Assembly (NCBI GenBank): GCA_031390175.1
Contig: JANMTF010000046.1
Coordinates: 1-15,526, forward strand
Reading direction: 5' to 3'
DNA from: JAAFIP01 sp031390175
Lineage (GTDB): Bacteria; Pseudomonadota; Gammaproteobacteria; Burkholderiales; Burkholderiaceae_C
Length of the DNA: 15,526 bases
Part shown: in pieces, positions 1-7,126 of the stretch
Numbering within the stretch: position 1 is the stretch's first letter
Layout of the letters: each line of letters opens with the position of its first letter
Program-made: the position numbers and the translations under genes
The notes under the pieces: model-generated
Database searches by the model: none
Told to the model about the DNA's origin: nothing
The model's input: only the letters and a program-made list of their open reading frames with translations

Positions 1-159
1 GAGGAGTTGTTGCTGGAAACCGGGCCATACCAACCGGAAGCATTGGCTTTGTACAGCAGGCAAGGGTACACACGGTGCGGGCCGTTTGGGGCGTATCCAG
101 ACCATCCGCTGAGTGTCTTTATGGGCAAACGCCTGGCGCGCGAACCGTTTGCGGTCTAG
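1..159 (+). CDS. GNAT family N-acetyltransferase, C-terminal fragment (cut by window edge)
   Basis: The first reading frame is open from base 1 to a TAG at 157-159, giving 52 residues. They contain LLLETGPYQPEALALY, then QGYTRCGPFGAYPDHP, and end in VFMGKRLA. The pattern 'LETG..Q.EA..LY...GY', followed by a short strand and 'S..M.K.L', is the usual end of GNAT acetyltransferases: the acetyl-CoA-proximal helix and the last beta strands. Members transfer an acetyl group from acetyl-CoA to an amine. The substrate cannot be told from this fragment. The start and N-terminal half lie outside the window. The gene is convergent with mltB. Family assignment is from motif recognition only. Confidence 0.8.
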   Translation, partial: EELLLETGPYQPEALALYSRQGYTRCGPFGAYPDHPLSVFMGKRLAREPFAV

Positions 160-194
160 CGTTCGCTGGGAAGCTTCATTTTTAAGGTGTTTGG

Positions 195-240
195 GCTTCT
201 AGACCAATAGAATATTGCGGGAGCAGCTACTTATTTGATA
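195..240 (-). repeat. Dispersed ~45-bp repeat, copy R1
   Basis: Read on the minus strand, this copy contains TAGCTGCTCCCGCAATATTC followed by TATTGGTCTAGAAGCC. The 21-base core (209-229) is identical to the core of the copy at 14241-14261. It lies in the 195-base spacer between the convergent ends of the GNAT gene and mltB. The rest of this spacer shows no gene. Confidence 0.75.
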
Positions 241-354
241 GTTCTCATGCAACCGAAAACTGGCCAATTGCGCAGGTAAAACGCCACAATGAGACCAAGT
301 TAGCACAAAATTTTTCAGGCTTAACCGCAAGGTAAGCAAGGCAGTGCAGAAGCC

Positions 355-1500
355 TTACCGCGCTCCCCGTTGCACTACCGCCTTCACCTCGGCCCCCAGC
401 TCGATCACGCTCAGGGCGTAGTAGCTGCTCCAGTTGTAGCGAGTGATGGCGTAGAAGTTGTCGGTGCCTGCTAGGTACTGGGGTGCGCCGTCGCTGCCGT
501 TATGCAGCTCTACCAAGGCCAGCGGGCCGGGGTGCGACAGGGCGTCGCCTTGAAGTACTGCGCCCAGCTCGGTGAAGCGCTCTACCGTGAAAGAGGGCAG
601 GATGTCGGGGCCTAGCAGGGTGTCTTTGTTGAGCCGCGCCATGTCAAAACTGACCGGGTAATGCGTGGGCATGCCGGGTTTCCAGTTGAATGCCTTGAAG
701 TAGTTAGCTACTGAACCTATAGCGTCTGCCGGGCTGTTGAAAAGGTCTATCTTGCTGTCGCCGTCAAAGTCAATGGCGTATTTGGTCCAGCTGCTGGGCA
801 TGAACTGGCCCAGACCCATGGCACCGGCGTAGCTGCCGCGCAGGCTTAAGGGGTCGATGTTGGTGCGGTTGGCCAGGGTGAGCAGTTGCTCCAGCTCGTC
901 TTTGAAAAACTGGGTGCGGTCGCGCTTTTCGGTTTTGGGAAAGTCAAAGGCCAAGGTGGCCAGCGCGTCGGCCACGCGGAAGGTGCCCATGTCGCGGCCA
1001 TAGATGGTTTCTACGCCGATGATGCCGACGATGATCTCGGCGGGTACGCCAAACTCCTGTTCGGCGCGGGCCAGCGTGTCGGCGTTGTCACGCCAAAAGC
1101 GCACACCGGCTGCAATGCGCACGGGGTCGATAAAGCGGCTGCGGTAGACGCGCCAGTTTTTTACGAAGGTAGCTGTGGCCGGGCGCATGAGGCGCTGCAC
1201 GCTGGGGATAAAGTGGGACTGGCCAATGGCTTGGCGCACCCATTCGCGGTCCAGGTTGCGCCGCTCGGCCAGGTCGTCGGCAAACTGCATCGCATCTTCG
1301 CGGCTGGCGTAGGCCTCGCCTGCGGGCTGCGCACGGTTGACGCTGGTGCCAGCGTTTTTTTTAGCAGGCTTTTGGGCATAAGCCCAAGGAGATATTGCGC
1401 AAGCAGCTATTAAAAATAGAGCAGGAAGTAAAGCAGTTTGGCGATGCAAAGAGCGCTTAAAGAATGGAGTTAATCGGTTCACGGGAAAAAATAGGTTCAC
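355..1500 (-). CDS. mltB: Lytic murein transglycosylase B (MltB)
   Basis: A 381-residue protein that cleaves the MurNAc-GlcNAc bond of peptidoglycan non-hydrolytically, forming 1,6-anhydroMurNAc, in the periplasm. The catalytic Glu is E164 in IIGVETIYGRDMG. The MltB signature GSYAGAMGLGQFMPSSW (222-238) is followed by the EF-hand-like DFDGDSKIDLF loop (244-254) and DAIGSVANYFKAFNW, all as in E. coli MltB/Slt35. The N-terminus has a basic stretch, a hydrophobic core and IAACAISPWAYAQ (31-43). It can be read either as a lipobox (IAAC, lipidated Cys34) or as signal peptidase I cleavage after AYA (42). This segment is encoded by a copy of the dispersed repeat. The start is uncertain: GTG at 1500 and a second in-frame GTG at 1482 sit in a short direct duplication, and neither has a clear Shine-Dalgarno. 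It is the last gene of the MoxR-to-MltB string, 57 bases after tgpA. Confidence 0.93.
   Translation of the reverse strand: MNLFFPVNRLTPFFKRSLHRQTALLPALFLIAACAISPWAYAQKPAKKNAGTSVNRAQPAGEAYASREDAMQFADDLAERRNLDREWVRQAIGQSHFIPSVQRLMRPATATFVKNWRVYRSRFIDPVRIAAGVRFWRDNADTLARAEQEFGVPAEIIVGIIGVETIYGRDMGTFRVADALATLAFDFPKTEKRDRTQFFKDELEQLLTLANRTNIDPLSLRGSYAGAMGLGQFMPSSWTKYAIDFDGDSKIDLFNSPADAIGSVANYFKAFNWKPGMPTHYPVSFDMARLNKDTLLGPDILPSFTVERFTELGAVLQGDALSHPGPLALVELHNGSDGAPQYLAGTDNFYAITRYNWSSYYALSVIELGAEVKAVVQRGAR
1372..1418 (-). repeat. Dispersed ~45-bp repeat, copy R2, inside mltB signal-peptide codons
   Basis: On the minus strand this stretch reads TTTTAATAGCTGCTTGCGCA, then ATATCTCCTTGGGCTTATGCCC. It aligns without gaps to the R5 copy (AATAGCTGCTCCCGCAATAT, then TCTGTTGGGCTACAGCC). 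It is in frame with mltB and encodes residues ~29-42. Translating the R5 copy in the same frame gives IAAPAIFCWATA, against IAACAISPWAYA here, with 8 of 12 residues identical. Confidence 0.65.
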
Positions 1501-1532
1501 TGGAAATATGCGAGGTGAAATATACGAGGTGA
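1476..1532. repeat. Two short imperfect tandem duplications around the mltB start
   Basis: GGTTCACGGGAAAAAATA (1476-1493) is followed by the similar GGTTCACTGGAAATATGC (1494-1511). AATATGCGAGGTGA (1505-1518) is followed directly by AATATACGAGGTGA (1519-1532). The first pair duplicates the minus-strand sequence GTGAACC, which produces the two alternative GTG start codons of mltB. They look like local slippage duplications with no wider function evident. Confidence 0.6.
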
Positions 1533-1557
1533 GTTAGTTGCTAAGTGACTTGGTAGC

Positions 1558-3585
1558 TTACTTCGCAGGTAAGGGCAGGGCAGGTAACTGGGCAAACTGA
1601 GTACGCAGTGTAGCCAATGAGGCGGCTTGGCTGCCAGGGGGAGCGTAACGCAAGGTTTCCAGGCGCAGCAGCCAGTCGTGCAGGTCCTGCGCCGTGTCTT
1701 TGTGTGTAGCGCCCCAGCGGGCACGAGCGCGTTGCGCCAGCTCGCGCGGGGGCGTGGCGTCGTCACTGGGTATGCCTGCGGTGCTCAGACGTTTGCGCGC
1801 CGCGTGCAGTAGCCGCAGCCAAGGGTCGTGCTGGTGGCGGGTGTACAGCGTCCACGCAGCACCTATCACGCTCACACACACGATGATGCCGATCAGCACG
1901 TAGCTTAAATCTTGCCAGCTAGGCGAGCTAAAGCCGATGTTTTTGAGCAAGTCGAGCTGCTTGCTCTGGCTGTAGTTCAGCACCCATTGGTTCCAGCTGT
2001 TGTTCACCGCTTCCCAGGCCAAGCGCAGTTGCGCCGTGACCGACGGGCTGAGCACCGTGCCAAAGGCGCTGGCCACGAGGCCCTGCGGTGCGGCCAGGCG
2101 CTGAAACTGCCCAATACGCCCGGGAGACACTGCACTGGTGGGATCGATGCGCACCCAGCCGCGCCCGCTTTGCCATACCTCGGTCCAGGCGTGGGCATCG
2201 CTTTGGCGCACTGTCCAAAAACCGTCCACGGTGTTGAGCTCGCCGCCTTGGTAGCCAGTGACAATACGGGCTGGTATGTCGAGTGCACGCATCAGGATGA
2301 CGAAGCTGGAGGCTATGTGCTCGCAAAAGCCTTCTTTTTTATCAAACCAAAATTCGTCTGCTGTATTGCGGCCATACAGGCCAGGGTCTAGGGTGTAGGT
2401 GTAGCCACCGGTACGCAGGCGGCGCATCACCTCTGGCACCAGCACGCTGGCGTCGGCCTGGGCAAAGCGCGGGTCACGGCGGATGTCGGCTGCCAGTTGC
2501 AGAGTGCGGGGGTTAAAGCTGGGGGGCAGATCGACAAAGTCTTGCAAACCCAAAACCGCAGTGGTCGGGCCGTGGCGAAAATCTACGCTGCTTTGCGCAC
2601 TGTAGCGCAGCAGATCCGTGACGGGTTTGCTGCTCAGCCATTGCAGGTCATTGGTCATCACCAGCTCGTGACCGGGAACGTTGGGTTTCTCTAGCGCGGC
2701 GTCCAGCACCAAAATCCACGGACGGTTGTTTTGCTCTAGCGTGACCTGGTATTTGATGGGGGGGCTGAGGGTCTGCAGCCTGGCGGGCGTGGTGAAGCGG
2801 CTGCTGAATTGGGAGCTGCTGGGCAGCCAGTCTTTGCCGTTGAAGATGGAAAACACCGGCCCACGAAAATACATATCGCTCTGTGCAGGCGGCGTGCCTT
2901 CAAATTTGATGCGCATGGCAATCGAGTCGTCTAGCGCCAGCGATGCAATGGTGCCCACCTGCATACTGCCCGACAAGCCACTGCGCCCAGTCATGCCGTC
3001 GCTGGGGATGCCCCACAGCGGAGCCAGGCGCGGGAACAGCATGAACAGCACGGCCATGATGGGCGCGCCCAGTAGCACCATCTTGCCCGCGACCCTGGCC
3101 GACTGCACCAAGGGCGGCTTGCCCACCTGCATGTGCGCGTTGACCAGCGCGGTGAGCAGGCCCATTAGTGCGATCAGCATGGCGGCAGCGGTGAGCAAGG
3201 ACTGGGAGAAGAAAAAGTTGGTCAGCATGGCAAAAAAACCAAGAAAGAACACCACAAATGCATCGCGCCGGGCGCGCAGCTCCAGCGTTTTAAGGCACAG
3301 CAAAACGACAGTGAGGGTAACGCCTGCGTCCCTGCCCAGCAAGGTTTTGTGGGTGACCAAGGTGGCGGCGATGGTGACGGCCAGCAAGCCAACGCGCCAC
3401 CACACAGACGGCAATGGCGCGCTGTCCCAAGCCAGCTTGCCACGCCACAGCAGCACACTGGCGGCCAACGCGGTGCACCACCACGGCAGGTGGCCCACTT
3501 GCGGGCCAATCACCCAGGCTATCACGCACAGCAAAAACAGCGTGTCGCGGGCATCGCGGGGCAGGTGCTTGAGTTTGTCTAGCAT
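1558..3585 (-). CDS. tgpA: TgpA-like membrane transglutaminase (DUF3488 / transglutaminase core / DUF4129)
   Basis: I chose the ATG at 3585 (675 residues, MLDKLKHLPRDARD). The open frame extends 32 codons further upstream, but those codons lie inside the DUF58 gene and are not membrane-like. The N-terminal ~190 residues hold about six hydrophobic segments (DUF3488). A large periplasmic region follows with the transglutaminase core KKEGFCEHIASSFVILMRAL, SDAHAWTEVW and GWVRIDPTSAV, giving a Cys421-His465-Asp481 triad. A further transmembrane helix (~561-580) precedes a cytoplasmic DUF4129-type tail. Length and order match Pseudomonas aeruginosa TgpA (about 668 residues), an essential membrane transglutaminase whose substrate is not settled. 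It starts 7 bases after the DUF58 stop, so the two are surely co-transcribed. The family call is firm; the substrate is unknown. Confidence 0.9.
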   Translation of the reverse strand: MLDKLKHLPRDARDTLFLLCVIAWVIGPQVGHLPWWCTALAASVLLWRGKLAWDSAPLPSVWWRVGLLAVTIAATLVTHKTLLGRDAGVTLTVVLLCLKTLELRARRDAFVVFFLGFFAMLTNFFFSQSLLTAAAMLIALMGLLTALVNAHMQVGKPPLVQSARVAGKMVLLGAPIMAVLFMLFPRLAPLWGIPSDGMTGRSGLSGSMQVGTIASLALDDSIAMRIKFEGTPPAQSDMYFRGPVFSIFNGKDWLPSSSQFSSRFTTPARLQTLSPPIKYQVTLEQNNRPWILVLDAALEKPNVPGHELVMTNDLQWLSSKPVTDLLRYSAQSSVDFRHGPTTAVLGLQDFVDLPPSFNPRTLQLAADIRRDPRFAQADASVLVPEVMRRLRTGGYTYTLDPGLYGRNTADEFWFDKKEGFCEHIASSFVILMRALDIPARIVTGYQGGELNTVDGFWTVRQSDAHAWTEVWQSGRGWVRIDPTSAVSPGRIGQFQRLAAPQGLVASAFGTVLSPSVTAQLRLAWEAVNNSWNQWVLNYSQSKQLDLLKNIGFSSPSWQDLSYVLIGIIVCVSVIGAAWTLYTRHQHDPWLRLLHAARKRLSTAGIPSDDATPPRELAQRARARWGATHKDTAQDLHDWLLRLETLRYAPPGSQAASLATLRTQFAQLPALPLPAK

Positions 3586-3592
3586 GGGCGGT

Positions 3593-4558
3593 TCAGCATA
3601 AAGCCAGCGCCTCCAGGCACTGCCGTTTGTGCCCCTCACCCGTGGCAGGCTTGATCTCACGCCCGGGCAGGCGCAGTCCAAAGCTGGAACCCAGCTTGTC
3701 TGCGGCCAGCACCCAAGCCGTAAGGCGGCTGAGCTTGTGCTCTACGTCGAGGTGGCCGCAGGTGGCGTAGTCCAGCCACAGCTCGTAGCGCTGGGCTTGC
3801 TGGGTGTCGCGGCTGACCAGGTCGTCGCTGCCACGCGCGACAGCTTGGGCGACTTTCTTCCACACCACCAGCTTCATCGGGTCGCCGCGCCGGTAGCCAC
3901 GCACGCCGTCAAACTCGCCAGAGTTTTGCGCCTGCGTGGCCACACCGCCGCCTGCGCGTGGCTCGCCTGCGGGCAGAGGGGGTGCATGGGCCTCGGGCGC
4001 GGGGTACACCAGCACCTCGGCTTTGGGCCGCCACACCGTCCACACCCGAAAGGTGCCCAGCGGAAAGCGTGTCTCGGCGGTGAGGTCTGGCAGGCGGTGC
4101 AAGCCGCGTTTGGCGGGCGTAAAGCCTACTTGCACCACGGCGCTGCCCTGGCTTTGCACATCGGTCCACGACCAATGCTTGGCATCCAGCAAGCTCAGGC
4201 CTATGCTGGGGCGCTCAGCCCTGCGCTCATGGCTCAGGCGTATGTCAAACTGGGCGGTAGCCCCCGCATACTGTGCGCAAGGCGCTATTAAATGCATAGT
4301 CAGGCCGCGCAAGTTGCCGTGGCACACATGCATGCCCACTACGGCCGCGCCGGCGAGCATAAAGGTGAGCAGGTAGCCTAAATTAAGCTGGTAATTGATG
4401 GACGCTACCAGCAGCACCAATAGCGTCAAAGCCAGCATCCAGCCCGCGCGGGTGGGCAAAATGTAAACGTTGCGCTGGGTCAGCAGCAGGGTATCGGTCA
4501 GGGGCAGCTTGCTTTGCCACCATTGACGAAAACGTGTGCGTGCCCAGCCGATGGCCAT
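3593..4558 (-). CDS. DUF58 domain membrane protein (MoxR partner)
   Basis: A 321-residue protein. Two adjacent hydrophobic segments (~38-55 and ~61-78) anchor it. A beta-rich region follows, with RFPLGTFRVWTVW at 164-176. The DUF58 signature GEFDGVRGYRRGDPMKLVVW (214-233, followed by KKVA) matches the family pattern EF..lR.Y..GD....i.W...A. The C-terminus is a von-Willebrand-A-like fold in many relatives. DUF58 proteins are encoded next to MoxR ATPases and transglutaminases and are thought to be delivered or remodelled by MoxR. ATG at 4558 lies 3 bases after the stop of the NTF2-like gene, and the stop is 7 bases before tgpA. Residues ~88-101 coincide with a partial match to the dispersed repeat. 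Molecular function is unknown. Confidence 0.88.
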   Translation of the reverse strand: MAIGWARTRFRQWWQSKLPLTDTLLLTQRNVYILPTRAGWMLALTLLVLLVASINYQLNLGYLLTFMLAGAAVVGMHVCHGNLRGLTMHLIAPCAQYAGATAQFDIRLSHERRAERPSIGLSLLDAKHWSWTDVQSQGSAVVQVGFTPAKRGLHRLPDLTAETRFPLGTFRVWTVWRPKAEVLVYPAPEAHAPPLPAGEPRAGGGVATQAQNSGEFDGVRGYRRGDPMKLVVWKKVAQAVARGSDDLVSRDTQQAQRYELWLDYATCGHLDVEHKLSRLTAWVLAADKLGSSFGLRLPGREIKPATGEGHKRQCLEALALC

Positions 4559-4561
4559 GGG

Positions 4562-4996
4562 CTAGGACACTTCGCACAGTGTTGACGCTGCGGTGGTTTC
4601 GTTTTTAGTAAAGGCTGCGGTGGGCGTGCCTTGGTGAAAGCGCATTTGCCAGCCCTGCGCGTCGTATTGCCACATAGACGAGCGCTGGGCGTGCATGGTC
4701 AACTCGCCTCGGGCATTGATATGGGCTGATTTGTAGGCTAGCAGTGCCACGCTGTAGGCTGGCATGGACAGGGAAAAATCTTGCGCCCAAATGGTGGCAT
4801 GGTCGGTTTGCCTGACCAACTGCGCAATGATCTCAGCACGCTTGTAGCTGGTACCTGAACGGCCAATTTCAAAAAAGTCTGCATGCAGCAACTTCTCGAG
4901 CTGGGCTTTGTCCGCCCGCACACCAGGCGCATGCAAGTTGGTCTCCAGACTGCATATGAGCTGTAGTAGAGCGGGAGAAGGTTGAACAAGATTCAT
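4562..4996 (-). CDS. NTF2-like / DUF4440 (SnoaL-type) small protein
   Basis: A 144-residue protein. Its N-terminal half reads ICSLETNLHAPGVRADKAQL, then LLHADFFEIGRSGTSYKRAEII. This is the DUF4440 pattern 'LE..L..p..R.d...l..lL..dF.EiG.sG..y.r..ii'. The remainder alternates strands (AYSVALLAYKS, LTMHAQRSSMWQYDAQGWQM) as in the NTF2 cone fold. There is no signal peptide or membrane segment, so it is presumably cytoplasmic. It sits between the 50-codon ORF and the DUF58 gene, with 3 bases to the DUF58 start, so it is an operon member. NTF2-like folds serve as enzymes or as ligand and protein binding modules. No catalytic set is recognisable here, so a binding or adaptor role for the MoxR system is a guess. 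Confidence 0.75.
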   Translation of the reverse strand: MNLVQPSPALLQLICSLETNLHAPGVRADKAQLEKLLHADFFEIGRSGTSYKRAEIIAQLVRQTDHATIWAQDFSLSMPAYSVALLAYKSAHINARGELTMHAQRSSMWQYDAQGWQMRFHQGTPTAAFTKNETTAASTLCEVS

Positions 4997-5009
4997 AAAC
5001 GATAGCGCG

Positions 5010-5162
5010 CTAGTGTTGCGGTGTAGGCAAAAGGCCGATATCAGGTATTTTAAGGCAGCCTAGGTGGTCGTCCTGCCAAGGTAGGCCTTTGTCACCCCAC
5101 TTAGCGTGGATAAATGCACTGCATTGGTCAAAATTACAAATCGCAAAGATCTTGCGGCTCAT
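5010..5162 (-). CDS. Small unrecognised ORF (50 aa) between moxR and the NTF2-like gene
   Basis: The ATG at 5162 begins on the base directly after the TGA of moxR (CCT TGA ATG AGC), and a TAG at 5010-5012 ends the frame. This leaves 13 bases before the next ATG. The 50-residue product starts MSRKIFAICNFDQCSAF and contains three Cys (9, 14, 36) and KWGDKGLPWQDDHLGC. It has no membrane segment or signal peptide. The ORF fills almost the whole 166-base gap, and its abutting start suggests translational coupling with moxR. Against this, there is no clear Shine-Dalgarno and I recognise no family. It could equally be the remnant of a longer gene. Calling it a real gene is inference from position and composition. 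Confidence 0.4.
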   Translation of the reverse strand: MSRKIFAICNFDQCSAFIHAKWGDKGLPWQDDHLGCLKIPDIGLLPTPQH

Positions 5163-6092
5163 TCAAGGCAAGGCCACTGACTGCACCATCGCCCGCACCT
5201 GCTCCACCGCGCCGCGCCCGGCATCGGCCACGGGGATCATGCGGTGGGCAATGGTTTGGGGCAAGATGGCTTGCACGTCATCGGGGGCCACATAGTTGCG
5301 CCCTGCCAATAGCGCCTGCGCCTTGGCAGCGCGCACCAAAGCAATGCCTGCGCGGGGGCTGAGGCCTTGTAAGAACCAGCGACCCGAGCGGGTAGCGGCT
5401 ATCAGGTCTTGCACGTAGTTGAGCAGCGGGTCGGCCGCGTGCACGGCCAGCACGGCGGCTTGCACGGCTTTCAGGTCAGCAGGGCTGAGCACGGCGGGCA
5501 GGGCATCGACCAGATCGCGGCGGTCGTTGCCTGCTAGCAGAGTGCGCTCGGCGGCGCGGTCGGGGTAGCCTAGGGATATGCGCATCAAAAAGCGGTCAAG
5601 CTGCGATTCAGGCAGCGCGTAGGTGCCTAGCTGATCGTGGGGGTTTTGCGTGGCGATGACAAAGAAAGGTTGGGGTAGGGCGCGGGTTTCGCCCTCCACC
5701 GTCACTTGCTTTTCTTCCATGGCTTCCAATAGAGCGGATTGCGTTTTGGGGCTGGCACGGTTGATCTCGTCGGCCAGCAGCACCTGGGCAAACATGGGGC
5801 CTGGATGGAACACAAAGGCTTCTTTACCGCGCTCGTAGATCGACACGCCAGACAGGTCGCTGGGCATCAGGTCAGCGGTGAACTGCACACGCGAGAACTG
5901 CAGGCCAAAGCTGCGCGACAGCGCATGGGCCAGCGTGGTCTTGCCCACGCCGGGCACGTCTTCGATCAACAGGTGGCCACCGGCCAGCAAGCAGGCCACG
6001 CAGTCTTGCACCTGCGCGGATTTGCCTACAATCACCGTGTTAAGCTGCTTTAAAAGCGTTTGAAGTAACTGATTAGTATGATTGGTATCCAT
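5163..6092 (-). CDS. MoxR family AAA+ ATPase
   Basis: A 309-residue cytoplasmic chaperone-like ATPase. Walker A is EDVPGVGKTT (44-53), Walker B is VLLADEINRASPKTQ (104-118), sensor 1 is FFVIATQNP (143-151) followed by LPESQLDRFLMR, and the lid region contains GLSPRAGIALVRAAKA. These are the standard MoxR motifs, and the length fits the family (~300-330). Members act with DUF58 and VWA proteins to mature or activate targets. It is the first gene of the minus-strand string leading to mltB. Its stop abuts the 50-codon ORF. The start ATG (6092) is only 32 bases from the divergent deacetylase start, so its promoter is squeezed into that gap or lies in the neighbouring coding sequence. Family assignment is firm; the client is unknown, but DUF58 and TgpA are the obvious candidates. 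Confidence 0.93.
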   Translation of the reverse strand: MDTNHTNQLLQTLLKQLNTVIVGKSAQVQDCVACLLAGGHLLIEDVPGVGKTTLAHALSRSFGLQFSRVQFTADLMPSDLSGVSIYERGKEAFVFHPGPMFAQVLLADEINRASPKTQSALLEAMEEKQVTVEGETRALPQPFFVIATQNPHDQLGTYALPESQLDRFLMRISLGYPDRAAERTLLAGNDRRDLVDALPAVLSPADLKAVQAAVLAVHAADPLLNYVQDLIAATRSGRWFLQGLSPRAGIALVRAAKAQALLAGRNYVAPDDVQAILPQTIAHRMIPVADAGRGAVEQVRAMVQSVALP

Positions 6093-6124
6093 GCGCTTAC
6101 GATAACCTAAAACTCTTGTTTTTT

Positions 6125-7066
6125 ATGACTACAGGCTATTTCACCCACACAGATTGCCGTCAACATGAAATGGGCCCCGGCCATCCCGAGTGTCCAGAGC
6201 GGTTGGACGCTATCAACGACCGCCTGATAGGCACGGGCATGATGGACTTATTGGAAAGCCACGACGCTCCACTGGCCGAGCTGGAAGATATTGCCCTAGC
6301 ACATGACCCAGACCTGATAAGCAGCGTGGGCGAGCTCAACGAACGCCTGCAGGCCTCAGCCACCGCGCGTTACGCACAAATAGACCCCGACACCTCGCTT
6401 AACCGCCACACCTGGAATGCCGTGCGCCGCGCCGCCGGTGCTGCCATTGCCGCCACCAACGCAGTGATGGCCGGCCAACTGCAAAACGCCTTTTGCGCCG
6501 TGCGCCCACCGGGCCACCACGCCACTTACAGCCGCTCCATGGGTTTTTGCGTGTTCAACACCATCGCCATCGCCGCCAAACATGCGCTAGAGCGCCACGG
6601 CCTGGAGCGGGTGGCCATCGTAGACTTTGACGTGCACCACGGCAACGGCACGGAAGACATTTTGTCGAGCGACCCGCGCACCCTGATGGTCGGCATCTTC
6701 CAGCACCCCTTCTACCCCGGCAGCGGTGCCAACAGCCCAGCGGACAACATGCTGAACCTGCCAGTGCCTGCCTACACCAAGGGCGACGTGATCCGCGAGC
6801 TGGTCAAAACCCACTGGCTGCCCCGCCTGGAGGCCTTCAAACCGCAAATGATCTTCATCAGTGCGGGCTTTGACGCACATCGCGAAGACGACCTGGGCCA
6901 GCTAGGTTTGGTCGAGGCCGACTACACCTGGATCACCCAGCAAATCTGCGCTGTAGCCAAGAAACATGCGCAGGGGCGCATTGTCAGTAGCTTGGAAGGC
7001 GGCTACAACCTCAGCGCACTGGGACGCAGTGTGGAGGCGCACTTGCGGGTGTTGGCAGATGTTTAG
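6125..7066 (+). CDS. Histone deacetylase / acetylpolyamine amidohydrolase family protein (class II type)
   Basis: A zinc-dependent amidohydrolase that removes acetyl groups from acyl-lysine or acetyl-polyamine-type substrates. From the ATG at 6125 it has 313 residues. An upstream TTG at 6116 would add three residues, and neither start has a Shine-Dalgarno. Motifs seen are MGPGHPECPERL near the N-terminus, VRPPGHHATYSRSMGFC with the catalytic His pair (131/132), VDFDVHHGNGTED with zinc ligands Asp169 and His171, ISAGFDAHREDD with ligand Asp250, and LEGGYNL with the transition-state Tyr294. The full active site is present and the length is typical of bacterial members. It is divergent from moxR and 60 bases upstream of trxC on the same strand. 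The natural substrate cannot be read from sequence. Confidence 0.9.
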   Translation: MTTGYFTHTDCRQHEMGPGHPECPERLDAINDRLIGTGMMDLLESHDAPLAELEDIALAHDPDLISSVGELNERLQASATARYAQIDPDTSLNRHTWNAVRRAAGAAIAATNAVMAGQLQNAFCAVRPPGHHATYSRSMGFCVFNTIAIAAKHALERHGLERVAIVDFDVHHGNGTEDILSSDPRTLMVGIFQHPFYPGSGANSPADNMLNLPVPAYTKGDVIRELVKTHWLPRLEAFKPQMIFISAGFDAHREDDLGQLGLVEADYTWITQQICAVAKKHAQGRIVSSLEGGYNLSALGRSVEAHLRVLADV

Positions 7067-7126
7067 CAACTTGTGCAAACCACGCGGGTGCCTTGATGTT
7101 CTGCTGCCCGCCCTCACATCCTATCC

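Noticed and set aside
317..359. Possible terminator after mltB (AGGCTT/AAGCCT with nested AAGGC/GCCTT and GGTAAG/CTTACC)
   Set aside because: The stems compete with each other, overlap the stop codon, and are not followed by a U-run on the minus strand.
2681..3601. 306-codon plus-strand open frame opposite tgpA
   Set aside because: It lies entirely antisense to a gene with clear catalytic motifs, has a Ser/Ala/Arg-rich composition typical of shadow frames in GC-rich DNA, and shows no domain.
3586..3681. Longer N-terminus for the TgpA-like protein (32 extra codons)
   Set aside because: The extension lies inside the DUF58 coding region, is Arg/Pro/Cys-rich and unlike the membrane start of the family. 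The ATG at 3585 sits 7 bases after the DUF58 stop.
5001..5040. Possible further degenerate copy of the dispersed repeat (GATAGCGCGCTAG...)
   Set aside because: It shares only a short palindromic string with the consensus and lacks the CCCGCAATATTCT core.
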